This document shows positions 1 to 6,862 of a stretch of DNA of 25,882 bases, piece after piece. The position numbers and the translations under genes were made by a program. Every line of letters starts with the position of its first letter. The stretch's first letter is position 1. The DNA is from an uncultured Steroidobacter sp. GTDB taxonomy: Bacteria > Pseudomonadota > Gammaproteobacteria > Steroidobacterales > Steroidobacteraceae. The stretch spans positions 1-25,882 of the forward strand of contig CAMLEO010000075.1 in the NCBI GenBank assembly GCA_946478975.1, read 5' to 3'. The notes below the pieces were generated by a model. The model ran no database searches. It had not been told where the DNA came from and saw only the letters and a program-made list of their open reading frames with translations.

Positions 1-368
1 CCCGCAGCGTCGGCGGTGCGCATGCATGCGCCGAGATTGTGCGGGTCCTGCACACCATCCAACACGAGCAACAGCGGCGGCGACGTGGCCGCATCGAGCA
101 GATCATCGAGCGCGCCCTCGCCCAACACGCCGACACTGCGAATCTGCAGGCACGCGCCCTGGTGACGTTCGCTGCCCGCGAGCCGATCCAGTTCCTTCAC
201 ATCGCGCCACTCGGTCTTGACCGACTTTGCCTGCGCGAGCTGCACCAGCTCCTGCATGCGGGCGTCGTCGCGCCCTTTTTGTAACAACAAAAGCCCTGCG
301 CGTTCGGGCCGCTGCTGCAGCAGTGTGCGCACCGCGTGCAGCCCAAAGATCATGGAAGTCTCAGTCAT
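1..368 (-). CDS. rlmB: 23S rRNA (guanosine-2'-O-)-methyltransferase RlmB, 5' part only (gene runs off the window)
   Basis: Family role: a SPOUT-class enzyme that methylates the 2'-O of G2251 in 23S rRNA. Seen here: about 122 N-terminal residues. They start MIFGLHAV after a short lead, matching the family opening MIYGIHAV, run through the substrate-binding L30e-like domain, and reach the first SPOUT motif ([21 protein letters not shown] region) at the window edge. Start choice: two tandem ATGs lie at 371-369 and 368-366, and a third in frame at 353-351. A GAGG sits 6 nt before the second, so I chose 368. The tandem ATGs overlap the TGA of rnr, so translation is probably coupled to rnr, the same order as in E. 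coli. The catalytic C-terminal half lies outside the window. Confidence 0.93.
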   Translation of the reverse strand, partial: [122 protein letters not shown]

Positions 369-2656
369 CATCGGCCTCGATGCTGGCCGCGGCGCCGTTG
401 CCACGGACCGCGCACCATGCGCTGACCGCCACCGGGCTCCGCGAGCTCAAAGTCGATTTTACGTTCGTCGATGACCACATTGATCAATCGCACGCGTAAA
501 TGATCGCCGAGCCTGAACGTGCGCCCGCTGCGCGCGCCGACCATGCGGAAGCCGGAACGATCGCGCGAGAAGTAATCGGCGCCCAACGCACTCACGTGCA
601 CCAGGCCGTCGATGTGCAAGCCCTTCAGCTGCACGAACACACCGAAGTCGACGACGCCGGAGATGATGGCGTCGAACTCTTCGCCCAACTTGTCGCGCAT
701 GTACTCGCACTTGAGCCACGACAGCGCATCGCGCGTCGCTTCGTCGGCGCGTCGCTCGGTGAACGAGCACGACTGACCCAACGTCGACACCATTCCGGGC
801 GTCCATGGGAACGTTTCAGCCGTCCCGCCGCGCACGACGTGCCGAATGCCACGATGGACCATCAAGTCCGGATAACGGCGAATCGGCGAGGTGAAGTGCG
901 CATATTCAGCGAGCGACAGGCCGAAGTGACCGATGTTCTCGGGTTGATACACCGCCTGCGGCATCGAGCGAATCACCACCGTCTGGATCAGGTGTGCTTC
1001 CTCATGACCGAGCGCCTGCTGCAACACCTCGCTCAAGTCCTTCGGATCGAGGTCACGATCCGTGGGCAGATGAATGTTGAAGCCCTGCAGGAACTGCCGC
1101 AGCGTTTCGAGGCGCTCTTCTTCGGGCGAGCCGTGGACGCGATACAGCGTCGGAATCTTATGTTTCTTCAGGAAGCGCGCGGCCTGCACGTTCGCGGCGA
1201 TCATGCATTCCTCGATCAGCCGATGCGCGTCGTTGCGCGTGGCTTCGACGATCGAGGCAATGCGCCCGTTGGCGTCGAAATGCACCTTCACCTCGGGCGC
1301 ATCGAAATCGAGCGCGCCACGCTGAACGCGAGCCCGATGCAGCGCCTGGAAGACGCCATACAGACTGGTGATCTGCGGCCCCACTGCCGTGACCTGCGGC
1401 TCGTGCCCCGCCGTCGGGTTCGCGAGATAGGCTGCGACCTTCGTATAGGTCAGGCGGGCGGCCGACTTCATCAGTCCTTCATAGAATTGCGCGCGTGTGA
1501 CTTTGCCTTCGGCGTTGACGCGCATCTCGCACACCATGCAGAGGCGATCGACGTGCGGGTTCAGCGAGCACAGGCCGTTCGACAGCGCCTCGGGCAGCAT
1601 CGGCAGCACACGATTCGGGAAATACACCGAGGTGCCGCGCAGCTGCGCTTCTTTATCCAATGCCGAATTCGGCTCGACATAACTGCCGACATCGGCGATC
1701 GCGACCAGCAACCGCCAGCCGCCGCCTCGCACTTGTTCGCAGTAGACCGCGTCGTCAAAGTCGCGGGCGTCTTCGCCGTCGATCGTCACCAGCGGCAGAT
1801 CACGCAGGTCCTCACGACCGCGCTTCGCTGACGCCGGCACGGATGCGCCGAACGCCTCCGCCTCCTCGATCACTTCGCGCGGGAATTCGAACGGCAGACC
1901 GTGCGAATGAATCGCGATGTCGGTCTCCATGCCTGGTGCGGCATGTTCGCCGAGCACGCGAGTGATGTGACCCAACGGTTGCGCCGTTCGCGACGGCTGT
2001 TCGACGAGCTTCACCAGCACGACTTGTCCGGCCCGCGCGTCGCCCAAGCGCTCGCGAGGGACCAGCACTCGGTGACTGATGCGCGGGTTGTCCGGGACGA
2101 CGAACCAGATGCCCGATTCGTCATAAAGACGGCCGACGATCTCGCGCGTGTTGCGCTCCAGGACCTCGACGATCGAGCCTTCGGGCCGGCCGCGATGGTC
2201 AGTGCCGCTGACGCGCACGGCCGCGCGGTCGCCGTGCATGGTTTCCTGCATCTGCCTCGGCGCGAGATAGATCGGCGCCGAGCGATCGTCCGGCATCAAG
2301 AAGCCGTGACCATCCTTGTGCGCGCTGACGGTGCCGACGATCAACGACAGCCGTTCGCGCAGGCAATATTCATCGCGCCGGTTACGAATGATGGTCCCGG
2401 CCTGCAACAGCTCCTCCAGCTCTTTATTGAGCCGTTTGCGAGCCGAAGCGCCGCCGCGGCCTGCGCGCACGGCGAGCTCATCGAAGTTCAGCGGGCGGCC
2501 CGCTGCCTGCAGCACCGCCGGGATGGCGGGTTGATCGCGCTTCGGCCGGGCCGGGCGGGTCGTTCGGTTGACCGGCGAACGCGCCGGTTTTTTTGCTTTA
2601 CGGGTTTTTTTTCTTAGCTTCATAGAATCTTTATGGGGATCTTGAGGGGTTGTCAT
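368..2656 (-). CDS. rnr: Ribonuclease R (3'-5' exoribonuclease, RNB family)
   Basis: Family role: processive 3'-5' exoribonuclease that degrades structured RNA, including rRNA and tmRNA-tagged transcripts. The 762-residue product has a Lys/Arg-rich N-terminus (about 14-40), a winged-helix-like region (about 45-95), cold-shock/OB domains, and the RNB catalytic domain with the Asp cluster IDGEDARDFDDAV (D293, D299, D301, D302). The late RNB motif HFTSPIRRYPDLMVHRG follows, then a C-terminal S1 domain (GEEFDAIISGVVDFGVFVQL) and a short Arg-rich tail. E. coli RNase R is 813 aa with its long basic tail at the C-terminus; here the basic segment is mainly N-terminal. Start choice: ATG at 2656 has AGGGG 5 nt upstream, whereas an upstream in-frame GTG at 2662 would abut that site. 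The gene ends TGATGA, overlapping rlmB. A8 and A7 runs lie in codons near the start. Confidence 0.96.
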   Translation of the reverse strand: MTTPQDPHKDSMKLRKKTRKAKKPARSPVNRTTRPARPKRDQPAIPAVLQAAGRPLNFDELAVRAGRGGASARKRLNKELEELLQAGTIIRNRRDEYCLRERLSLIVGTVSAHKDGHGFLMPDDRSAPIYLAPRQMQETMHGDRAAVRVSGTDHRGRPEGSIVEVLERNTREIVGRLYDESGIWFVVPDNPRISHRVLVPRERLGDARAGQVVLVKLVEQPSRTAQPLGHITRVLGEHAAPGMETDIAIHSHGLPFEFPREVIEEAEAFGASVPASAKRGREDLRDLPLVTIDGEDARDFDDAVYCEQVRGGGWRLLVAIADVGSYVEPNSALDKEAQLRGTSVYFPNRVLPMLPEALSNGLCSLNPHVDRLCMVCEMRVNAEGKVTRAQFYEGLMKSAARLTYTKVAAYLANPTAGHEPQVTAVGPQITSLYGVFQALHRARVQRGALDFDAPEVKVHFDANGRIASIVEATRNDAHRLIEECMIAANVQAARFLKKHKIPTLYRVHGSPEEERLETLRQFLQGFNIHLPTDRDLDPKDLSEVLQQALGHEEAHLIQTVVIRSMPQAVYQPENIGHFGLSLAEYAHFTSPIRRYPDLMVHRGIRHVVRGGTAETFPWTPGMVSTLGQSCSFTERRADEATRDALSWLKCEYMRDKLGEEFDAIISGVVDFGVFVQLKGLHIDGLVHVSALGADYFSRDRSGFRMVGARSGRTFRLGDHLRVRLINVVIDERKIDFELAEPGGGQRMVRGPWQRRRGQHRGR

Positions 2657-2684
2657 TGACACCCCTGTAGGTCATGGGTACATT
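2656..2684 (+). promoter_or_regulatory. Sigma70-like promoter for tRNA-Leu
   Basis: A perfect -35 TTGACA lies at 2656-2661 and a -10 TACATT (4 of 6 to consensus) at 2679-2684, with the optimal 17-nt spacer. A GC-only stretch follows (GCGCGCC, 2685-2691), which is the discriminator type linked to stringent control of stable RNA promoters. The start site would be near 2691, about 37 nt before the mature tRNA. The -35 box shares a base with the rnr start codon on the other strand, so RNA polymerase here could compete with rnr expression. Promoter function is inferred from sequence only. Confidence 0.65.
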
Positions 2685-2727
2685 GCGCGCCTCCTGGCGT
2701 GGGCAGCCCCGCGTTCCCTTCCAAAAT

Positions 2728-2812
2728 GCCCAGGTGGCGGAACTGGTAGACGCGCTGGTTTCAGGTACCAGTGGAGCGATCCGTGGAGGTTCGAGTCCTC
2801 TCCTGGGCACCA
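2728..2812 (+). tRNA. tRNA-Leu(CAG), CCA encoded
   Basis: The 85-nt sequence folds as a class II tRNA. The acceptor stem is GCCCAGG/CCTGGGC (2728-2734 with 2802-2808), followed by discriminator A2809 and encoded CCA at 2810-2812. The anticodon stem is CTGGT/ACCAG around loop TTCAGGT, giving anticodon CAG at 2762-2764, which reads CUG. A long variable arm (GGA/TCC stem) is diagnostic of leucine. The T-loop is TTCGAGT on a 5-bp stem with one G-U pair. It lies between the divergently read rnr and treZ. No integrase or duplicated 3' end was seen, so it shows no sign of use as an attachment site here. Confidence 0.97.
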
Positions 2813-2930
2813 TCTCATCGATAAGAAGAAGGCGCGCATAGTAGCGCATTCGCCGGCATCGCAGCGGCGGAACCTAATTCGCGGCTGATCGCTTGATCTC
2901 GTGTCTCCCCGACCGAGATTTTCCGCGCCG

Positions 2931-4838
2931 ATGGCAGGACTGCCTCCTTCGCACCGTGAACTTTTGGGTGCCGTCCATGTGAACGGCAGATCGTGGTTCC
3001 GTGTGTGGGCGCCGCAGGCGAGGCGTGTCGACGTGGTGTTCGAAGACGGCGGTGAACCGCTGGCATTGAGCCGCGAAGACAGTGGTTATTTTTCCGGCGC
3101 CACGAGCGGTTCCGCCAGGCTCTACAAATATCGAGTCGATGGCAAAGGGCCGTGGCCGGACCCGTGCTCGCGCTTTCAACCGCAAGGCGTGCACGGCCCG
3201 TCGCAGATTGTCGTGCCCGATGCGTTTCAGTGGACGGACGCACACTGGCGCGGTGTCGGCATTGAAGGCCAGGTCATCTACGAGATGCACATCGGCACCT
3301 TCACGCCCGAAGGCACATTCGATGCCGCAATTCGCAAGCTCGACCATCTGCGAGACCTGGGCATCACAGTGCTCGAAGTCATGCCGGTGGCGCAGTGCCC
3401 GGGACGTTGGAACTGGGGTTACGACGGCGTGCAACTGTTCGCGCCGAATCATAACTACGGCGATCACGAAGCGTTCAAACGTTTCGTCGATCGTTCGCAT
3501 GCGCTCGGGCTCGCTGTCATTCTCGACGTGGTTTACAACCATCTCGGGCCCGATGGCAATTATCTGCACTGTTTCAGCCCACACTACTTCAGCCGCCGCT
3601 ACGAGACCGACTGGGGTGAGCCGTTCAATCTGGATGAGGAATACAACCAGGGCGCGCGCGACTTCATCATCGGGAACGCGTGTTACTGGATTCGTGAGTT
3701 TCATCTCGACGGCTTTCGTCTCGACGCGACGCAATCGATCTTCGACTCCAGCCCCACGCATCTGCTCGCCGAACTCACACAGCGCGCCCGGGCAGCGGCG
3801 CAGCCGCGACGAATCATCATGATCGCGGAGAACGAGCCACAGTGCAGCGAGCATCTGTTGCCGATCGAGTCCGGCGGGTTCGACATCGATGCCATGTGGA
3901 ACGATGACTTTCATCACAGCGCACGCGTCGCGCTCACCGGCAGTCGCGACGGATATTTCCACGACTACTCGGGGCGGGCGCAGGAATTCATCTCATGCAT
4001 TCGTCGCGGGTTCTTGTATCAAGGCCAGTGGTACGCATGGCAGAAACAACCGCGCGGCTCGCCGTTTCGCCATCGAGGTGCGCAGGCGTGCGTCATCTTC
4101 CTGCAGAATCACGATCAGGTCGGTAACACTTTCACAGGCGCTCGCCTGGAAGCGAACTGCGCGCCGCCGCGTTATCGCGCGCTCGCTGCGCTCACGTTAC
4201 TCGCGCCGCAGACGCCGCTGCTGTTCATGGGCCAGGAATTCAACGCCTCCACACCGTTCACGTTCTTCGCCGACCACACTGAAAATCTTTCCAAGCAGGT
4301 GCACGCCGGCCGTCGTGAATTCGTCAGTCAGTTCGATGCGTACGCGGACACCCAGGTGCAAGCGTTGATTCCGGATCCCAGCGCCGAGCGGACTTTCCTA
4401 GACTCCAAGCTCGATTGGAATGAGTGCGAACGCAACCGCGCGGTGCTGAAGTTTCATCGCGATCTGCTGCAGCTACGCGCCAGAGATCCGGTGATCTCAC
4501 GACAGGATGTGAGCGCCATCGACGGCGCGACGCTGAGCGAACATGCGCTGGTGCTGCGATGGTTCGACGCCGATCACGGCGATCGCTTGTTGCTGGTGAA
4601 TCTCGCCCACGAACTCGCGCCCGAATCGATCGCCGAACCGCTGCTCGCACCGCCCCGGGGCTGCGGCTGGCAACTGTTATGGAGCAGCGAGTCTCCGGAC
4701 TACAGAGGCCAGGGCACATTCGAGCCTGTCGCCGATCACGGGCGTGGCGCGTGGCGACTCCAAGGGCAGTGCGCTGTGCTGCTGACCGCAACCCCTCGCG
4801 TCGCCGTTTCCAATCCTCGCTCCGAGGAGGCCAAATGA
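2931..4838 (+). CDS. treZ: Malto-oligosyltrehalose trehalohydrolase (GH13, TreZ-like)
   Basis: Family role: releases trehalose from maltooligosyl-trehalose, the product of TreY. The 635-residue product has an N-terminal CBM48/E-set domain (GAVHVNGRSWFRVWAPQA), a GH13 barrel and a C-terminal all-beta domain. The GH13 regions are visible: DVVYNHLGPDGNYL; GFRLDAT with likely nucleophile D265; IMIAENEP with likely acid/base E300; LQNHDQVGN with D395. The WNDDFHHSARVALTGSRDGY segment is typical of TreZ rather than GlgB or isoamylase. Start: ATG 2931 is preferred, with GTG 2901 in frame as an alternative; neither has a good ribosome site. Its TGA overlaps the ATG of the debranching gene (ATGA), so the two are one operon. 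No TreY is present in the window, so the exact substrate is inferred from family. Confidence 0.87.
   Translation: MAGLPPSHRELLGAVHVNGRSWFRVWAPQARRVDVVFEDGGEPLALSREDSGYFSGATSGSARLYKYRVDGKGPWPDPCSRFQPQGVHGPSQIVVPDAFQWTDAHWRGVGIEGQVIYEMHIGTFTPEGTFDAAIRKLDHLRDLGITVLEVMPVAQCPGRWNWGYDGVQLFAPNHNYGDHEAFKRFVDRSHALGLAVILDVVYNHLGPDGNYLHCFSPHYFSRRYETDWGEPFNLDEEYNQGARDFIIGNACYWIREFHLDGFRLDATQSIFDSSPTHLLAELTQRARAAAQPRRIIMIAENEPQCSEHLLPIESGGFDIDAMWNDDFHHSARVALTGSRDGYFHDYSGRAQEFISCIRRGFLYQGQWYAWQKQPRGSPFRHRGAQACVIFLQNHDQVGNTFTGARLEANCAPPRYRALAALTLLAPQTPLLFMGQEFNASTPFTFFADHTENLSKQVHAGRREFVSQFDAYADTQVQALIPDPSAERTFLDSKLDWNECERNRAVLKFHRDLLQLRARDPVISRQDVSAIDGATLSEHALVLRWFDADHGDRLLLVNLAHELAPESIAEPLLAPPRGCGWQLLWSSESPDYRGQGTFEPVADHGRGAWRLQGQCAVLLTATPRVAVSNPRSEEAK
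4824..4830 (+). promoter_or_regulatory. Strong ribosome binding site deciding the debranching-enzyme start
   Basis: GAGGAGG ends four bases before ATG 4835 and lies inside the last codons of treZ. It rules out the much longer open frame and gives the downstream gene its own initiation signal in addition to stop-start coupling. Confidence 0.85.
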
Positions 4839-6862
4839 TTCAAGACCGACAAATCATCCTGAACTGGGACCGCAGCAACGATCCCGCCTTTCTGCGCAGC
4901 CGCGAATGGCTGCTGACCAACGGCCTGGGCGGCTACGCCTCCGGCACGCTTGCCGGCATTCCGGCGCGCAAATATCACGGCTTGTTCGTGCCCAACCTGG
5001 CATCGCCGAAGGGTCGTCACATTCTGATTTCACGTTGCGATGAGTGGGTCACGATCGATGGCCGTCGCATGCACCTGGGCGGCGCCGAATTCGCCGAGGA
5101 GCGCTTCGAGGGCGAGTCCCATTTGTTCCTGAAAGATTTTCGGCTGGATCACCGGATCGCGGTGTGGACCTTCGAGCACGCCGGCGTCGTGTTCGAAAAG
5201 TCCATCGTGATGGTTCACAACCAGAATACCGTGTGCGTGCGCTATCGCCTGCTCGAAGGCGATGCGCTGGAGCTGCACGTGCGGCCGTTTGTTTCTTTTC
5301 GCCGTCACGACGAATCGCCTCGCCAGCACACGGGCACGTTCTCGCTCGACGTGCGGCGCGGGCGACACGAGATTCGCCGCACCGACTCGGAGATCGTGCT
5401 GCGCCTGTGCCTGCGCCCGGGACCGACTGCGTTCGTCACCGAAGAGATGGAAGAGAACAACTTCGTCTACCGCATCGAGCGCGACCGTGGCGACCCGGAG
5501 TACGAAAGCGCGTTCAGTCCCGGCTATCTGCTATGCCGGGTTCGCCGTGATCAACCGGCGTTGTTCATCGCTTCGACGCATGCGTGGGACCGCCTGGAAT
5601 TCGATGCCGGCGCAGTGTTCGAAGCGGAGAAACAACGCCTCGACGGCTTGCTCTCGCTCGCGCCCGCGGTTCAGGACGATCCGGTCGCCGAACAACTGGC
5701 GATGGCGGCCGATCAGTTCATCGTGCTGCCGGGCAGCCGGCTGGAGGAAAGCGTGCTCGCCCAGGCGAGCGGCGGCGAATTGCGCAGCGTGTACGCCGGC
5801 TATCACTGGTTCGGCGACTGGGGCCGAGACACCATGATCAGCCTCGACGGGCTGACGTTGTGCACTGGACGTTACCGCGAAGCCGGCGCGATTCTCGCCA
5901 CGTTCTCCAACTACGTGAAGGACGGTCTGCTGCCGAACTTGTTTCCAGAAGGCGAGCGCCAGGCGCTGTATCACACGGTCGATGCGACGATGTGGTACTT
6001 CCACGCGATTGCCCGCTACGTCGAGACGACCGCCGATCGCGCGCTGGTGCGGGAGTTGTTTCCAGTGCTGAAGTCGATCGTCCAGCATCACATCGACGGC
6101 ACCCACTTCAACATTCACGTCGATCCCAAGGACGGGCTGATCTCGGCCGCCGCAGACGGTTATCAGCTCACGTGGATGGATGCGAAGGTGGATGGCTGGG
6201 TGGTGACGCCGAGGCGCGGCAAGCCAGTCGAAGTGCAGGCGCTATGGCACAACGCGCTGCAGCTGATGACGCAGTGGGCAATGGAGCTGCGTCAGCCGCA
6301 CGAGAAGTATCAGGCACTCGCCGCGCAAGTTCGCGATTCCTTCAATCAGCGTTACTGGAACGAAAAGCGCGGTTGCCTCTACGACGTGATCGATGGCCCG
6401 GAAGGCAACGAGGATGCGATCCGGCCGAACCAGATCTTTGCCATCTCCCTGCACCATCCGGTCTTGTATCAACGCTATTGGAAACAAGTCGTCGATGTCG
6501 TGAGCGACAAGCTGCTCACCGCCTACGGCCTGCGCACCTTGCATTCCGATCACAAGGACTACAAGAAACATTATCGCGGCAACTTGCGCGAGCGTGACGC
6601 CGCTTATCACCAAGGCACGGTGTGGCCGTGGCTCATCGGGCATTACATCGACGCGTACTTGCGCGTTTATCCCGATGCGTCGAAAGCTCGCTCGCTGCTC
6701 GAAGCATTCCCCGGGCATCTCTACGATGCGGGCGTCGGCAGCATCAGTGAAATCTTCGACGCCGAAGAGCCATACGCTCCAGGCGGCTGCATTGCGCAGG
6801 CCTGGAGCGTGGCTGAAATCTTGCGAGCGTGGCTGAAAACGAAGCCAGCTACGCCGCGTTAG
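4835..6862 (+). CDS. Glycogen debranching enzyme, amylo-alpha-1,6-glucosidase (GH133)
   Basis: Family role: hydrolyses alpha-1,6 branch points in glycogen or limit dextrin. The 675-residue product has an N-terminal beta-rich domain opening with REWLLTNGLGGYASGT and KYHGLFV, the standard GDE N-terminal signature. A C-terminal (alpha/alpha)6 barrel follows, with AGYHWFGDWGRDTMISL (D328, D332), TWMDAK (D449), AYHQGTVWPWLIGHYIDA, and GSISEIFD (E639). D449 and E639 are the likely acid/base pair by analogy to GH133 and GH15. The start is fixed by a strong GAGGAGG at 4824-4830 four bases before ATG 4835, which overlaps the treZ stop. The frame stays open upstream to 4424, but that part lies inside treZ and is not coding here. 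The 3' end overlaps the convergent ABC transporter gene by 14 nt. Confidence 0.93.
   Translation: MIQDRQIILNWDRSNDPAFLRSREWLLTNGLGGYASGTLAGIPARKYHGLFVPNLASPKGRHILISRCDEWVTIDGRRMHLGGAEFAEERFEGESHLFLKDFRLDHRIAVWTFEHAGVVFEKSIVMVHNQNTVCVRYRLLEGDALELHVRPFVSFRRHDESPRQHTGTFSLDVRRGRHEIRRTDSEIVLRLCLRPGPTAFVTEEMEENNFVYRIERDRGDPEYESAFSPGYLLCRVRRDQPALFIASTHAWDRLEFDAGAVFEAEKQRLDGLLSLAPAVQDDPVAEQLAMAADQFIVLPGSRLEESVLAQASGGELRSVYAGYHWFGDWGRDTMISLDGLTLCTGRYREAGAILATFSNYVKDGLLPNLFPEGERQALYHTVDATMWYFHAIARYVETTADRALVRELFPVLKSIVQHHIDGTHFNIHVDPKDGLISAAADGYQLTWMDAKVDGWVVTPRRGKPVEVQALWHNALQLMTQWAMELRQPHEKYQALAAQVRDSFNQRYWNEKRGCLYDVIDGPEGNEDAIRPNQIFAISLHHPVLYQRYWKQVVDVVSDKLLTAYGLRTLHSDHKDYKKHYRGNLRERDAAYHQGTVWPWLIGHYIDAYLRVYPDASKARSLLEAFPGHLYDAGVGSISEIFDAEEPYAPGGCIAQAWSVAEILRAWLKTKPATPR

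Noticed and set aside
500..1831. 443-residue open frame on the plus strand opposite rnr
   Set aside because: It is antisense to the RNB domain, has no recognisable motif and shows the composition expected of a GC-rich shadow frame.
2631..2849. 72-residue open frame antisense to the tRNA, with RRGLEPPRIAPLVPETSAS
   Set aside because: This is the familiar false protein made by translating the reverse strand of a tRNA-Leu gene.
2728..2900. tRNA-Leu as an integration site for a genomic island
   Set aside because: No integrase gene and no repeated tRNA 3' end was found in the window.
2874..3962. 362-residue open frame opposite treZ
   Set aside because: treZ carries clear GH13 motifs on the other strand; the antisense frame has no family signature.
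4424..4834. Upstream extension of the debranching enzyme frame
   Set aside because: It lies inside treZ, is Arg-rich without homology, and a strong ribosome site sits at the ATG 4835 start.
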